Below are positions 53,179-61,379 of a stretch of 64,000 bases of DNA, one piece after another. Location of the stretch: NCBI GenBank assembly GCA_964561475.1, contig CAZLPU010000005.1, positions 1-64,000 of the forward strand, written 5' to 3'. Position numbers and translations under genes: made by a program. The notes beneath the pieces are model-generated. The model was given only the letters and a program-made list of their open reading frames with translations, made no database searches and was not told the DNA's origin. This DNA is from CAYUYV01 sp964561475. GTDB taxonomy: Bacteria; Pseudomonadota; Alphaproteobacteria; JAJFIK01. The stretch's first letter is position 1. Each line of letters starts with the position of its first letter.

Positions 53179-53345
53179 GACCACCTCCGCCGGTTTCAAT
53201 GCCTGACTTGATGAACATCAAGCTATAGGCCCGGCACGGAAGTCTGCCAAGACGGCGGCCCCGGCGCATAAGAGGTTGGTCTTATTGAGTACTGATCCGC
53301 GTCCCTGCCCTCTTTGCGGCGGGAACGCGGACACTTCCGGGAGGA

Positions 53346-53372
53346 GGCCGGGCCAATCGATGAGGCCCGGCC
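53346..53372 (-). terminator. Hairpin after the ferric-binding protein gene
   Basis: GGCCGGGCC pairs with GGCCCGGCC around a 9-base loop, just beyond the stop at 53384 on the minus strand. There is no T-run, so it may stabilise the mRNA end rather than terminate. Confidence 0.45.
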
Positions 53373-53383
53373 GCAGGCTGGTT

Positions 53384-54490
53384 TTACTTGTAGCCCGCAG
53401 CGTCAAAGGTCCGTTGGGCTTCGGCCTGCTTCTCGCCGAGAACGGAGAGATTGAGGGTATCGGCCTTGAAGGCGCCCAGTTGGGAGACCGTGGCGCTGAG
53501 GGCCACGCCCTCCACCACCGGGTATTCGTCATTGCCGCTGGCGAAATAGGTCTGGGCCTGGTCCGTGGCCAGATATTCCAGGAACTTCACGGCATTTTCC
53601 CGGTTGGGGGCGTTCCGCAGCACGCCGCCGCCGGAAATGTTCACATGGGTGCCGGTGGTTTCCTGATTGGGGAAGATGATCCCGATCTGGCCGGTCTGGT
53701 CCGGGTGCGCGAGGCCACGCACATCAAGGCGGAAAGCACGGGCGAGGTAATAGGTGTTGCCGATGGCCAGATCGCATTCGCCGGAGACAATGCCCCGCAA
53801 CTGATCCGTGTCACCGCCCTGGGGTTCCCGGGCCCGGTTCGCCCAGACCCCCTTCGCCCAGTCCAGGGCTGCCTCGGAACCGCGATTGGCAATCACCGAT
53901 GCCATCAGGGAGAGCATGTAGATGTTGCTGCTGCTCCGGGTGCAGACTTTGCCCTTGTAGTCGGGCCGGGCCAGATCCGCGTAGGTCTTCACCGGCGCAG
54001 GATCCACCCGGTCCTTGGCGTAGAAGATCACCCGGGCCCGCTGGGAAAAGCCGTACCAGAGATCGTCAGGGTGCCGCAGGGCTTCGGGCACCCGGGCCTT
54101 GAGGGCCTCGGAATCCACGGGCTGGAGCAGATCCGCTTCGACCGCCGCCCACAGACGGCCCGCATCGGTGGTCAGCAGCACATCCGCCGGAGAATTGCGC
54201 CCCTCCGCCTTCAGACGGGCGAGCAGCACATCCGCCCGATCCTCGATCCGGCGCACCTGGATCCCGGTGGCTTCGGTGAAATCCGTGTAGAGCCGTTCGT
54301 CGGTGTCGTAATGGCGGGAGGAGTAGAGATTGACCACCCCTTCCGCGCTGGCGGTTGTCGTGTCCGCCAGTCCGGCCCAGAGCCCGAGCGCACCCGCCGC
54401 GATGACCGAGAACGCGCGCCCGGCAGTCAGCCGCCGCCCGAAATCCCTGAGACGCCCAAAGGCTTTCAATTTCCGTATCCCACCCGCCAT
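53384..54490 (-). CDS. Ferric iron-binding protein (FbpA/FutA type)
   Basis: A 368-residue periplasmic substrate-binding protein for Fe(III). A long signal peptide (about residues 1-45, ending TTTASA) precedes VVNLYSSRHYDTDERLYTDF, the characteristic N-terminus of FbpA/FutA. The paired iron-ligand tyrosines lie in GNTYYLARAF near residue 246, and NISGGGVLRNAPNRENAVKF near 300 is the conserved hinge region. The ATG at 54490 follows GGAAGGAG. A Fur-like box is 54-70 bases upstream, so it should be induced by iron starvation. It pairs with the permease at 50476-52257. Confidence 0.95.
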   Translation of the reverse strand: MAGGIRKLKAFGRLRDFGRRLTAGRAFSVIAAGALGLWAGLADTTTASAEGVVNLYSSRHYDTDERLYTDFTEATGIQVRRIEDRADVLLARLKAEGRNSPADVLLTTDAGRLWAAVEADLLQPVDSEALKARVPEALRHPDDLWYGFSQRARVIFYAKDRVDPAPVKTYADLARPDYKGKVCTRSSSNIYMLSLMASVIANRGSEAALDWAKGVWANRAREPQGGDTDQLRGIVSGECDLAIGNTYYLARAFRLDVRGLAHPDQTGQIGIIFPNQETTGTHVNISGGGVLRNAPNRENAVKFLEYLATDQAQTYFASGNDEYPVVEGVALSATVSQLGAFKADTLNLSVLGEKQAEAQRTFDAAGYK

Positions 54491-54543
54491 GACGGTACTC
54501 CTTCCCGAATTCGGCCCGGATCCGAGGCCTTCAATTATGACTT

Positions 54544-54560
54544 TGCAAATCATTATCAGA
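54544..54560. promoter_or_regulatory. Fur-like box upstream of the ferric-binding protein gene
   Basis: TGCAAATCATTATCAGA on the plus strand; read on the minus strand it gives TGATAATGATTTGCA, close to the left half of the classical Fur box. It lies 54-70 bases before the start codon, a normal place for an operator over the promoter. Confidence 0.72.
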
Positions 54561-54767
54561 AATGGGCCCGAACGCAAGGGATGATGGGTGCGCAGATAAT
54601 GGAGAGCCACGTCCTCTGGGTTTGTTGGCGCATCAAGACGCGGCGCATGGCAACACACCATCAGAGAGAAGGGTCCCGCTCAGAAGCGGGCTGTCATTGT
54701 GCGGCAATCTTGATAGGGTGCGGGCAAAATACAGAATTCCCTGACCGTCAATTCGGAGGACACCGTC

Positions 54768-56831
54768 ATGGTCGGCCGTATTCTACTTTTTCTTTTGGGA
54801 TTGATCGTTCTGCTGGTCGCAGCCGCAGTGATCATCCCGTTCTTCATCCCCGGCGAAGTGTACCGCACCCAGATCACCAACGCCGCCCGGGACGCAACGG
54901 GCCGGGAATTGACCATCCGCGGCGACATCAACCTGTCCCTGCTGCCGCCGATTTCTCTTAAGGTCTCCGATGTTCAGCTCAGCAACGCGGAGTGGGGCGA
55001 GGCGGAGCACCTGGCGACCGTGCAAACCCTGTCCGTTGGCATCGAGGTGCTGCCCTTCATCTTCGGTCAGCAGGTCAAGATCTCGAGTTTTGTTCTGGAA
55101 GAGCCCCAGATCAATCTGGAGACGGACCGCAACGGCAAGGGCAACTGGGAATTCGAACCCCAGGGCGGCGCCGACGCCTCGGTACGGGACGTATCGAATG
55201 AGCAAGGCGGCTCCGGCCAGGAAGCCAGCCAGCCCGCATCCGGCGGGCAGGATCAGGGCATAAACGATATCAGCCTGGGCGATGTGCGGCTGGTGAACGG
55301 CCGGATCAGCTATCTGGACGGCGCCACCAACGAGCGCCAGACCGCGGAGAACATCAATCTCTCTATCGGTCTGCCGAGCCTGGACGGTCCCCTCACCATG
55401 AATGGCGGCGCCACTTACAATGGCGAGGCCCTTTCCGTGGATGCCCGGATCGACAGCCCGCGCCAGTTCATGGACGGCACGAATACGGGTGTGCGTTTCG
55501 ATCTGTCCTCTGAGCTGATCAATGCCCAATTCGCCGGTAACGCGGCGAGCGACAATAACGAGGATCTGCCGGTGCGGGCCGCGGGGGATGCCTCCGTAAC
55601 CATTCCCTCGCTCCGCCGCCTGAGCGCCTGGGCGGGCCAGCCCATGGAAGACGGGGAAGGCTTTGAGGAACTGGCGGTCTCCGGCACCCTTGAGGCGGCC
55701 AATGCCGTGGTGGCGTTCAACAATGCCAATGTCACCTTCGACGACATCAAGGGTGAGGGCGAAGTGGCCGCCAATCTCGGCGGCCGGGTGCCGAAAGTCA
55801 CCGGCGACCTCAAGCTCAACAAGGTCGATACCCGTCCCTATGAGGGCGCTTCGGAACAGCAGGCCAATGCCGCCCCGCAAGTGCGGCAGGTGAGCAATAC
55901 CCAGAATGCCCCCCAGGGCTGGAGCGACGAGCCTATCGATTTCTCCGGTCTGCGGGACTTCGAAGCCGACATCACCATGTCCATGGACGGGCTGGAGACC
56001 TCCACCCTGCGCATGGGCCCAAGCGCCGGGGACCTGAAGGTTCAGGGCGGCGTTCTGACCCTCAATCTCAGTGAGATGGACATTTACGAAGGCGGCGGCC
56101 GCATCTTCACGGAAGTGGACGCCACCCAGGCCCAGGCCCGGATCACCAACCGGATGAACCTCAACGCCATCCAGGCCCGCCCCATGTTCGCGGACCTCAT
56201 CGGCAGCGGCATCATCACCGGTCTGGGCGACATGGAACTGGACATCACCACCCGGGGCGCCTCCCAGGCCTCCTTCGTCCGGGGCCTGAACGGAAAGACG
56301 GAACTGTCCTTCAATGACGGCAAGCTGTTCGGCAGCCTGGACCAGGTGGACGAAGCCAACCGGCTTGGCCGCGCCATTGCGGTCATCGCCAACGGTCTTG
56401 TGCTGGCCTCCCAGCTCAATGCGATCAAGGACGATCAGATCCAGGGCGTGTCCCAGTTCCTGTCCCGTCCGAAAGAGCTGAGCACGGATTTCGCGAGCAT
56501 CACCGGTGCCTTCAACACCGTGAACGGTGTTGCGGACACGAACATCAACTTCGTGACCCCGGTTCAGGGCCTGGCAATTACCGGCGAGATCAACATGGTC
56601 AACCAGACCCTGGATTTGCTGATCAAACCGAACCAGTGCTCCGGCGATATGAGCCGGATCACGAAATTCCTGTGCAGCTCCGGCATTCCCGTGCGCGGAC
56701 CCTGGGTCAGTGTCCGGCCTGCTCTGCCCACCCCTGAAGCCATTCTGTCGGGTGCGGTCAAAGACCAGATCCGCGACCGCATTCCCGGCGGTCTTGGGGA
56801 CCTGATCCCGGGCCGTGGCGGCGGCAACTGA
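54768..56831 (+). CDS. AsmA-family envelope protein
   Basis: A 687-residue protein with one N-terminal membrane helix (ILLFLLGLIVLLVAAAVIIPFF) and a large periplasmic part. The AsmA signature follows the helix: TGRELTIRGDINLSLLPP, then KVSDVQLSNAEWGEAEHLATV and VLPFIFGQQVKISSFVLEEP (split). AsmA-like proteins are bridge-type beta-groove proteins thought to move phospholipid between the membranes and affect outer-membrane assembly. The C-terminal half has the second AsmA domain with GDMELDITTRGASQASFV. A Gln/Gly-rich linker is at about 125-165. It is monocistronic and closed by the terminator at 56867-56898. Confidence 0.93.
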   Translation: MVGRILLFLLGLIVLLVAAAVIIPFFIPGEVYRTQITNAARDATGRELTIRGDINLSLLPPISLKVSDVQLSNAEWGEAEHLATVQTLSVGIEVLPFIFGQQVKISSFVLEEPQINLETDRNGKGNWEFEPQGGADASVRDVSNEQGGSGQEASQPASGGQDQGINDISLGDVRLVNGRISYLDGATNERQTAENINLSIGLPSLDGPLTMNGGATYNGEALSVDARIDSPRQFMDGTNTGVRFDLSSELINAQFAGNAASDNNEDLPVRAAGDASVTIPSLRRLSAWAGQPMEDGEGFEELAVSGTLEAANAVVAFNNANVTFDDIKGEGEVAANLGGRVPKVTGDLKLNKVDTRPYEGASEQQANAAPQVRQVSNTQNAPQGWSDEPIDFSGLRDFEADITMSMDGLETSTLRMGPSAGDLKVQGGVLTLNLSEMDIYEGGGRIFTEVDATQAQARITNRMNLNAIQARPMFADLIGSGIITGLGDMELDITTRGASQASFVRGLNGKTELSFNDGKLFGSLDQVDEANRLGRAIAVIANGLVLASQLNAIKDDQIQGVSQFLSRPKELSTDFASITGAFNTVNGVADTNINFVTPVQGLAITGEINMVNQTLDLLIKPNQCSGDMSRITKFLCSSGIPVRGPWVSVRPALPTPEAILSGAVKDQIRDRIPGGLGDLIPGRGGGN

Positions 56832-56866
56832 GGCACGCCCGCCATCTGCCCTAAAGCCATTCAACG

Positions 56867-56898
56867 AAACGCCCCCGGTTCTGCCGGGGGCGTTTTTG
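56867..56898 (+). terminator. Rho-independent terminator of the asmA-like gene
   Basis: AACGCCCCCGG pairs with CCGGGGGCGTT around a TTCTG loop, followed by TTTTTG. Confidence 0.93.
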
Positions 56899-56949
56899 TC
56901 TCTTGGCGTGGGTGGCTGAAACACCGACGCGAGCCGGAACCGGCAGTCC

Positions 56950-57393
56950 TCAAGCCTCTTCGATCTCATCAAGGGCGCCCGTGACCGCATCGAACACCAG
57001 CATGACCGAGGCGTGGCGGGCGGGATAATCCCGCACTGCCGCCAGAAGCCCCAGATCCGCCCAGGCCCCCTCCGGTGCCGGGCCGCTGGATTTCAACAAG
57101 GTTTCCATGGTGTCCCGCAGTCGGCGCAGGTCCTTGGGGGTCTTGCCGACGATTTCCCTGGCCATGATCGATGCCGCGCACTGCCCGAGGGCACAGGCTT
57201 CCACTTCCTGGGCATAATCCGCCACGACGCCGTCCTTCAGTTTCAGATCCACCTGGACCCGGCTGCCGCAGACCCGGCTGACACGGCTTGCCCGCGCATC
57301 CCTGTTCTCCAACACACCCAGGCGCCCGAGAGCCGCCGTATGGCGCAGGATTTCCCGGCTGTAGAGATCATTGATCGGCTGGCTGTCGCCCAT
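56950..57393 (-). CDS. IscU/SufU-like iron-sulfur scaffold protein, partly degenerate
   Basis: A 147-residue protein of the IscU/SufU/NifU-N fold. Family blocks are NDLYSREILRHTAALGRLG at the start, RVCGSRVQVDLKLKDG and ACALGQCAASIMAREIVG. The cluster ligands are only partly kept: Cys42 and Cys67 match the first two cysteines of IscU, but the CGD aspartate reads Ser (CGSR) and the final Cys position reads Ser in YPARHASVML; an extra Cys72 is present. It may bind a cluster weakly or be a regulatory or carrier paralogue. GGGAGGCAATC precedes the ATG at 57393. It stands alone near the iron gene cluster. Confidence 0.85.
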   Translation of the reverse strand: MGDSQPINDLYSREILRHTAALGRLGVLENRDARASRVSRVCGSRVQVDLKLKDGVVADYAQEVEACALGQCAASIMAREIVGKTPKDLRRLRDTMETLLKSSGPAPEGAWADLGLLAAVRDYPARHASVMLVFDAVTGALDEIEEA

Positions 57394-57874
57394 GATTGCC
57401 TCCCGCCCGGTCAGGCAAACTGCCGGACACTCCTGAATTCCAACTGTGGGAGAGATGGCACCAGGTGCCGCCTTGCTCAAGCGCCGGGCCGCACACGCTG
57501 GCACCCGCCAGGGCAGAAGGCCGATGCGTGTTGCCCGTCATGAACGGTTTGTCGGGCAGGGCCAGGGCTGAGAAGGTAAACAGATAACCCGCCAGCCATG
57601 GCCGGGCCTGCCTCCTTGGAGGTATAGTCGTGCGAATGGTGATTCCCCCGATGCGACAATGGGCGTTTCGGGCAGGAGGTCGCCCAAGGCCCGGTCCGGC
57701 AGCGGAGACAGACCGGAGCGGCAGGGAGATCACGCGCAGTATCCAAGGGCCCTCCCGGGATGAGGGCCTTTTGAATTGGAGCGCCCGCTTTTGGGCTGGG
57801 GATCAGGCGGGCAGGAGATCAGGCCCGCAGTAGATCAGGCCCGCAGGGGATCAGGTCCGCAGGGGATCAGGGTG
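57394..57874. other. Divergent stretch with a 16-bp repeat array
   Basis: No gene is seen. The control regions of the IscU-like and DUF418 genes lie here. The last 72 bases are a near-perfect 16-bp tandem array reaching the DUF418 start codon. Confidence 0.6.
57801..57872. repeat. 16-bp tandem repeat, 4.5 copies, ending at the DUF418 start
   Basis: GATCAGGCGGGCAGGA, GATCAGGCCCGCAGTA, GATCAGGCCCGCAGGG, GATCAGGTCCGCAGGG and a half copy GATCAGGG are contiguous. The ATG at 57875 follows directly, so the ribosome-binding site (AGGGGATCAGGG) is made of repeat sequence. Confidence 0.95.
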
Positions 57875-59182
57875 ATGGCGTCAGCGCCCGCGGATGCAGG
57901 CATACAGGGTTCAGGCATGCAGGTTTCGGACATGCAGACGGTTTCCGGCGGTGCAGCGGGGCAATCCCGCCCCGTGGGTCCCTCTGGCCGCCTTGAGAGC
58001 CTGGATGTGCTGCGCGGTTTTGCCGTTTTGGGCATTTTCGCGATCAATATCTGGTTCTTCGCCCTGCCGGAGACCTTCTATTTGAACCCCACCGCCCTGG
58101 ACCCGATCCGAGGACCGCTGGAGGGGGCGGAATGGGTGGTCTGGTACGCCACCCATGTTCTGGTCGCCTACAAATTCGTCACCCTGTTCAGCATGCTTTT
58201 CGGCGCGGGGATCGTCCTCATGGCCGAGCGGTCCGAACGGGGCCGCCATACCCGCCGCATGCTGTGGCTGCTGGTGTTCGGGCTGATCCACGCCTACCTG
58301 ATCTGGCCCGGAGACATTCTTGTCACCTACGCCTTGTGCGGGCTGATTGTGGGCGGCATGCGGGAATGGCGCGCGAGCACCCTCTGGATCACTGGCTTGG
58401 TGCTCATTGCGGTCGGCGGCCTGATCAACACCTTGTTCATCGAGGCCTTACGGTTTGCGCCGCCCGCCCAGCAGGCGGACATCATCGCCCAGGCGTGGCA
58501 GCCCGATGCCCAGGCCTTGCAGGCCCAGATCGCCCTGCGCGCTGAAGGCAGCATCTTCGATCAAATTTCTGAGAACATCATCACGGCAGTGGGGATGCAG
58601 ACCGGCGGTTTTCTGACCTCCGTGGGCTGGCGCACGGCGGGGGTGATGGCGATCGGCATGGCGCTTTACAAAACCGGGGTTTTGACCGGAGCACGTTCCG
58701 CCGCTTTCTATGCCATCCTCGCCGTGGCCGGTTTCGCACTGGGGCTGCCTGTGGTCATGGCGGGGGTGGATTACAGCGCGGCCCGCGATTGGTCCATGAT
58801 TGACAGTCTCGGCATGGGGTTCTTGTTCAATTACGTGGGCAGCCTCGCGGTCGCGGCAGGCTGGATGGGGCTGGTTCTGTTGATCGTGCGTCTCGGGTGG
58901 CTTGGCTCTGCCCGCCGGGCTCTGGCGGCGGCGGGGCGCATGGCCTTCACCAACTACATCGCCCAATCTGTCATCGCGACGATCCTGATGTACGGCTTCG
59001 ACCTGTTCGGAGCTTTGACCCTGGTGGAACTGGCCCTTCTGGTTGCAGGAGTGTGGGCCGTGCAGTTGATCTGGTCCCCTTTATGGCTGAGCCGCTTTTC
59101 CCAGGGGCCCCTGGAGTGGTTGTGGCGCCGGGCAACCTATGGACCCGCGCCCCCCTCCCAAATGGGGCGAAGCACGCTATGA
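57875..59182 (+). CDS. DUF418-family membrane protein
   Basis: A 435-residue polytopic protein with about ten membrane helices. It carries the family start RLESLDVLRGFAVLGIFAINI near residue 42, as in the heparan-acetyltransferase/acyltransferase-like DUF1624/DUF418 group, then LFSMLFGAGIVLMAER and, toward the end, GRMAFTNYIAQSVIATILMY, which is the DUF418 domain hallmark. The function is unknown; acyl transfer or export in the envelope has been suggested. I chose the ATG at 57875. A longer in-frame start would translate the 16-bp repeat array immediately upstream. The cydD gene follows after 154 bases on the same strand. Confidence 0.9.
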   Translation: MASAPADAGIQGSGMQVSDMQTVSGGAAGQSRPVGPSGRLESLDVLRGFAVLGIFAINIWFFALPETFYLNPTALDPIRGPLEGAEWVVWYATHVLVAYKFVTLFSMLFGAGIVLMAERSERGRHTRRMLWLLVFGLIHAYLIWPGDILVTYALCGLIVGGMREWRASTLWITGLVLIAVGGLINTLFIEALRFAPPAQQADIIAQAWQPDAQALQAQIALRAEGSIFDQISENIITAVGMQTGGFLTSVGWRTAGVMAIGMALYKTGVLTGARSAAFYAILAVAGFALGLPVVMAGVDYSAARDWSMIDSLGMGFLFNYVGSLAVAAGWMGLVLLIVRLGWLGSARRALAAAGRMAFTNYIAQSVIATILMYGFDLFGALTLVELALLVAGVWAVQLIWSPLWLSRFSQGPLEWLWRRATYGPAPPSQMGRSTL

Positions 59183-59336
59183 GTGACCCTGCCCATCATA
59201 AGACCAGGGGGTCGAGTGGAGGCAGGATCCGGAATGGGCCAGGGAGCACCGTCCGGAGGCCGGATCGGGTGCCGGGTTTGGGCCAGGGCCTTTCCGGCGA
59301 TCAGGATCTTGCAGGGGATTGGAGGGAAACCGCGCA

Positions 59337-61379
59337 ATGAGCGTGACCGACATTACAGCCCCGGACGGCGCTGCAGACCGGCGGGCCGGGCAGCCGGCCA
59401 GGGGCCAACGCCGCCCCCAAAGCCGACCTGAAGGCCAGGCGAAAAGTCATGCCAAGTCTCAGGATAGAGACCGGGATCAAAGCGGAGAAGCGAGCAGCCC
59501 TCCCACCCGGGATGAGATGCTCAAGGCTCGCAGGCGTGCCGCTGGCCAATGGCTCAAGCGGGCAGCCAGCGCCGGGCGGATCCATATCTGGATGGCAGCC
59601 ATTGCCGGGACCCTGAAGGGTGCGGCCCTCATCATCCAGGCCTGGGCCCTCTCCACGATCGTCTATCTAGCGGTGGCGGAAAAACAGTCCCTGACCGAGC
59701 TGACCCAATGGCTCACCATTCTCGGCGCCGCCATCCTCGCCCGGGCCGTCCTGGTCTACCTCCAGGAAGCTGCCGGTGCCGGTGCGGCCCGCCGGGTGGC
59801 GGGCAGGGTCCATGAACGGATGATGCACCAGATCCTCACCGCCGGTCCCGCCTTCACCCGCACACGGGACACCGGCTCCGTGGCGACGGCGGCTATCGAC
59901 CATGTTCTGGCGCTTGAAAACTACATTGCCCGGTATCGGCCCCAGCAGATCATTGCCCTCACCGTGCCCCTCCTGATCCTGGCGGCCACGGTCCAGGTCA
60001 ATTGGCTGGTGGCGATCCTGTTTGCGGTCACCGGTCCCCTGGTGCCTTTCTTCATGGCCCTGATCGGCATGAAAGCCGCCACCGCGAGTGCCCGCCAGTT
60101 TGAGACCCTGGAGCGCATGGGCGCCCATTTCCTGGACCGGCTCCGGGGGCTGACGACCCTGAAACTCTTCGGTCAGGCGGAACTGGAGCGCGACGGTATC
60201 GCGGAAGTGGCCGAAGGGTTCCGGAAGCGGACCATGCGGGTGCTGCGCATCGCCTTCCTGTCCTCCACGGTGCTCGAGTTTTTCAGCACGATCGCCGTGG
60301 CCCTGGTGGCTCTTTACATCGGCTTTGGCCTGATGGGGATCATCACTTTCGGTCCCGTGGCCAGTGTCACCCTCCAGACCGGTCTGTTCGTGCTCCTTCT
60401 GGCTCCGGAGTTTTTCCAGCCCCTGCGCCAGCTGGGCGCGTTCTATCATGACCGGGCGGCGGCCATCGGCGCGGCCGAGTCCCTCATGACCATCCTGCCG
60501 CCAGAGGCCTGGCAGGCCCGGCGCAAGAAGGGCGAGACCCCGTCCCGGCCCCGCCTCGCCTCCTCCCCGGAAATCCGGTTCGAGAATGTGGCCCTGCGCT
60601 ATCCCAATGGCCGGCAGGCCCTGGCCAAGGTGAACCTGACTGTCGAACGGGGCGAGACCCTGGTCATTGCTGGTCCCAGCGGCGCGGGCAAGAGCAGCCT
60701 GATCGATCTTGCGCTCGGATTTCAGGCGCCCACGGACGGCCAGGTGATGATCGCCGGACAGCCCGTCACGCCCGAGGACCGGGAATGGCTCCAGGCGTCT
60801 GTGGCCTGGGCCAGTCAGCGGCCCCACCTGTTCCATGGCACTCTGGCCGAGAACATCGCCCTGGGCCTTTGCGATCCCACCAGCCCCGCGGTCATCAAGG
60901 CGGCCGAGGCCGCCCGGGTCATGGATTTCGCCAAGGACCTGCCTTTGGGGCTCGATACGGAAGTGGGCGAACGGGGCTTCGGCCTGTCCGGCGGCCAGGC
61001 GCGGCGCGTGGCCATTGCCCGGGCCTTCCTGAAGGATGCGCCCATCGTGCTGCTGGATGAGCCAACCGCCAATCTGGACCGGGAAACCGAAGACATGGTG
61101 ATCCAGGCCCTGCGCCAGCTTGTCTCCGGACGCACCGCCATTCTGGTCACCCATTCCGAGGCCCTGATGGCCCTTGGACGCCGGGTGGTGCGCATCCAGA
61201 ACGGCCACCTGGACGCGCCCTCGCCCCGGGAAAAAGAGGCGAGACTGAAAGAGACCAAAGACAAGGAAGCGGCGGGCGCACCATTGCGGTCCGCACCGGG
61301 AATGTTGGGGGAAGACGGCTCAAAGCCGGACAGTTCGAATGAAGACGGCTCGAATGAAGACGGGGGCAGCGCCGCGTAA
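59337..61379 (+). CDS. cydD: Cysteine/glutathione ABC exporter subunit CydD
   Basis: One half of the heterodimeric CydDC exporter that moves cysteine and glutathione to the periplasm and is needed for assembly of cytochrome bd and c-type cytochromes. The 680-residue chain has a hydrophilic N-terminal extension of about 65 residues, six membrane helices (about 85-360) with FGQAELERDGIAEVAEGFR, and an ATPase domain with Walker A GPSGAGKSS, signature LSGGQARRVAIARA and LDEPTANLD. The last 60 residues are a charged tail with an SNEDG repeat. GGAGGG precedes the ATG at 59337. The stop overlaps the cydC start by one base (TAATG). Confidence 0.95.
   Translation: MSVTDITAPDGAADRRAGQPARGQRRPQSRPEGQAKSHAKSQDRDRDQSGEASSPPTRDEMLKARRRAAGQWLKRAASAGRIHIWMAAIAGTLKGAALIIQAWALSTIVYLAVAEKQSLTELTQWLTILGAAILARAVLVYLQEAAGAGAARRVAGRVHERMMHQILTAGPAFTRTRDTGSVATAAIDHVLALENYIARYRPQQIIALTVPLLILAATVQVNWLVAILFAVTGPLVPFFMALIGMKAATASARQFETLERMGAHFLDRLRGLTTLKLFGQAELERDGIAEVAEGFRKRTMRVLRIAFLSSTVLEFFSTIAVALVALYIGFGLMGIITFGPVASVTLQTGLFVLLLAPEFFQPLRQLGAFYHDRAAAIGAAESLMTILPPEAWQARRKKGETPSRPRLASSPEIRFENVALRYPNGRQALAKVNLTVERGETLVIAGPSGAGKSSLIDLALGFQAPTDGQVMIAGQPVTPEDREWLQASVAWASQRPHLFHGTLAENIALGLCDPTSPAVIKAAEAARVMDFAKDLPLGLDTEVGERGFGLSGGQARRVAIARAFLKDAPIVLLDEPTANLDRETEDMVIQALRQLVSGRTAILVTHSEALMALGRRVVRIQNGHLDAPSPREKEARLKETKDKEAAGAPLRSAPGMLGEDGSKPDSSNEDGSNEDGGSAA
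61335..61364. repeat. 15-bp in-frame repeat near the end of cydD
   Basis: TCGAATGAAGACGGC and TCGAATGAAGACGGG are adjacent and encode SNEDG twice in the CydD tail. A diverged copy precedes them. Confidence 0.85.

Noticed and set aside
57801..57872. CRISPR-like array
   Set aside because: Units are contiguous with no spacers, the period is 16 bp, and there are no cas genes. It is a simple tandem repeat.
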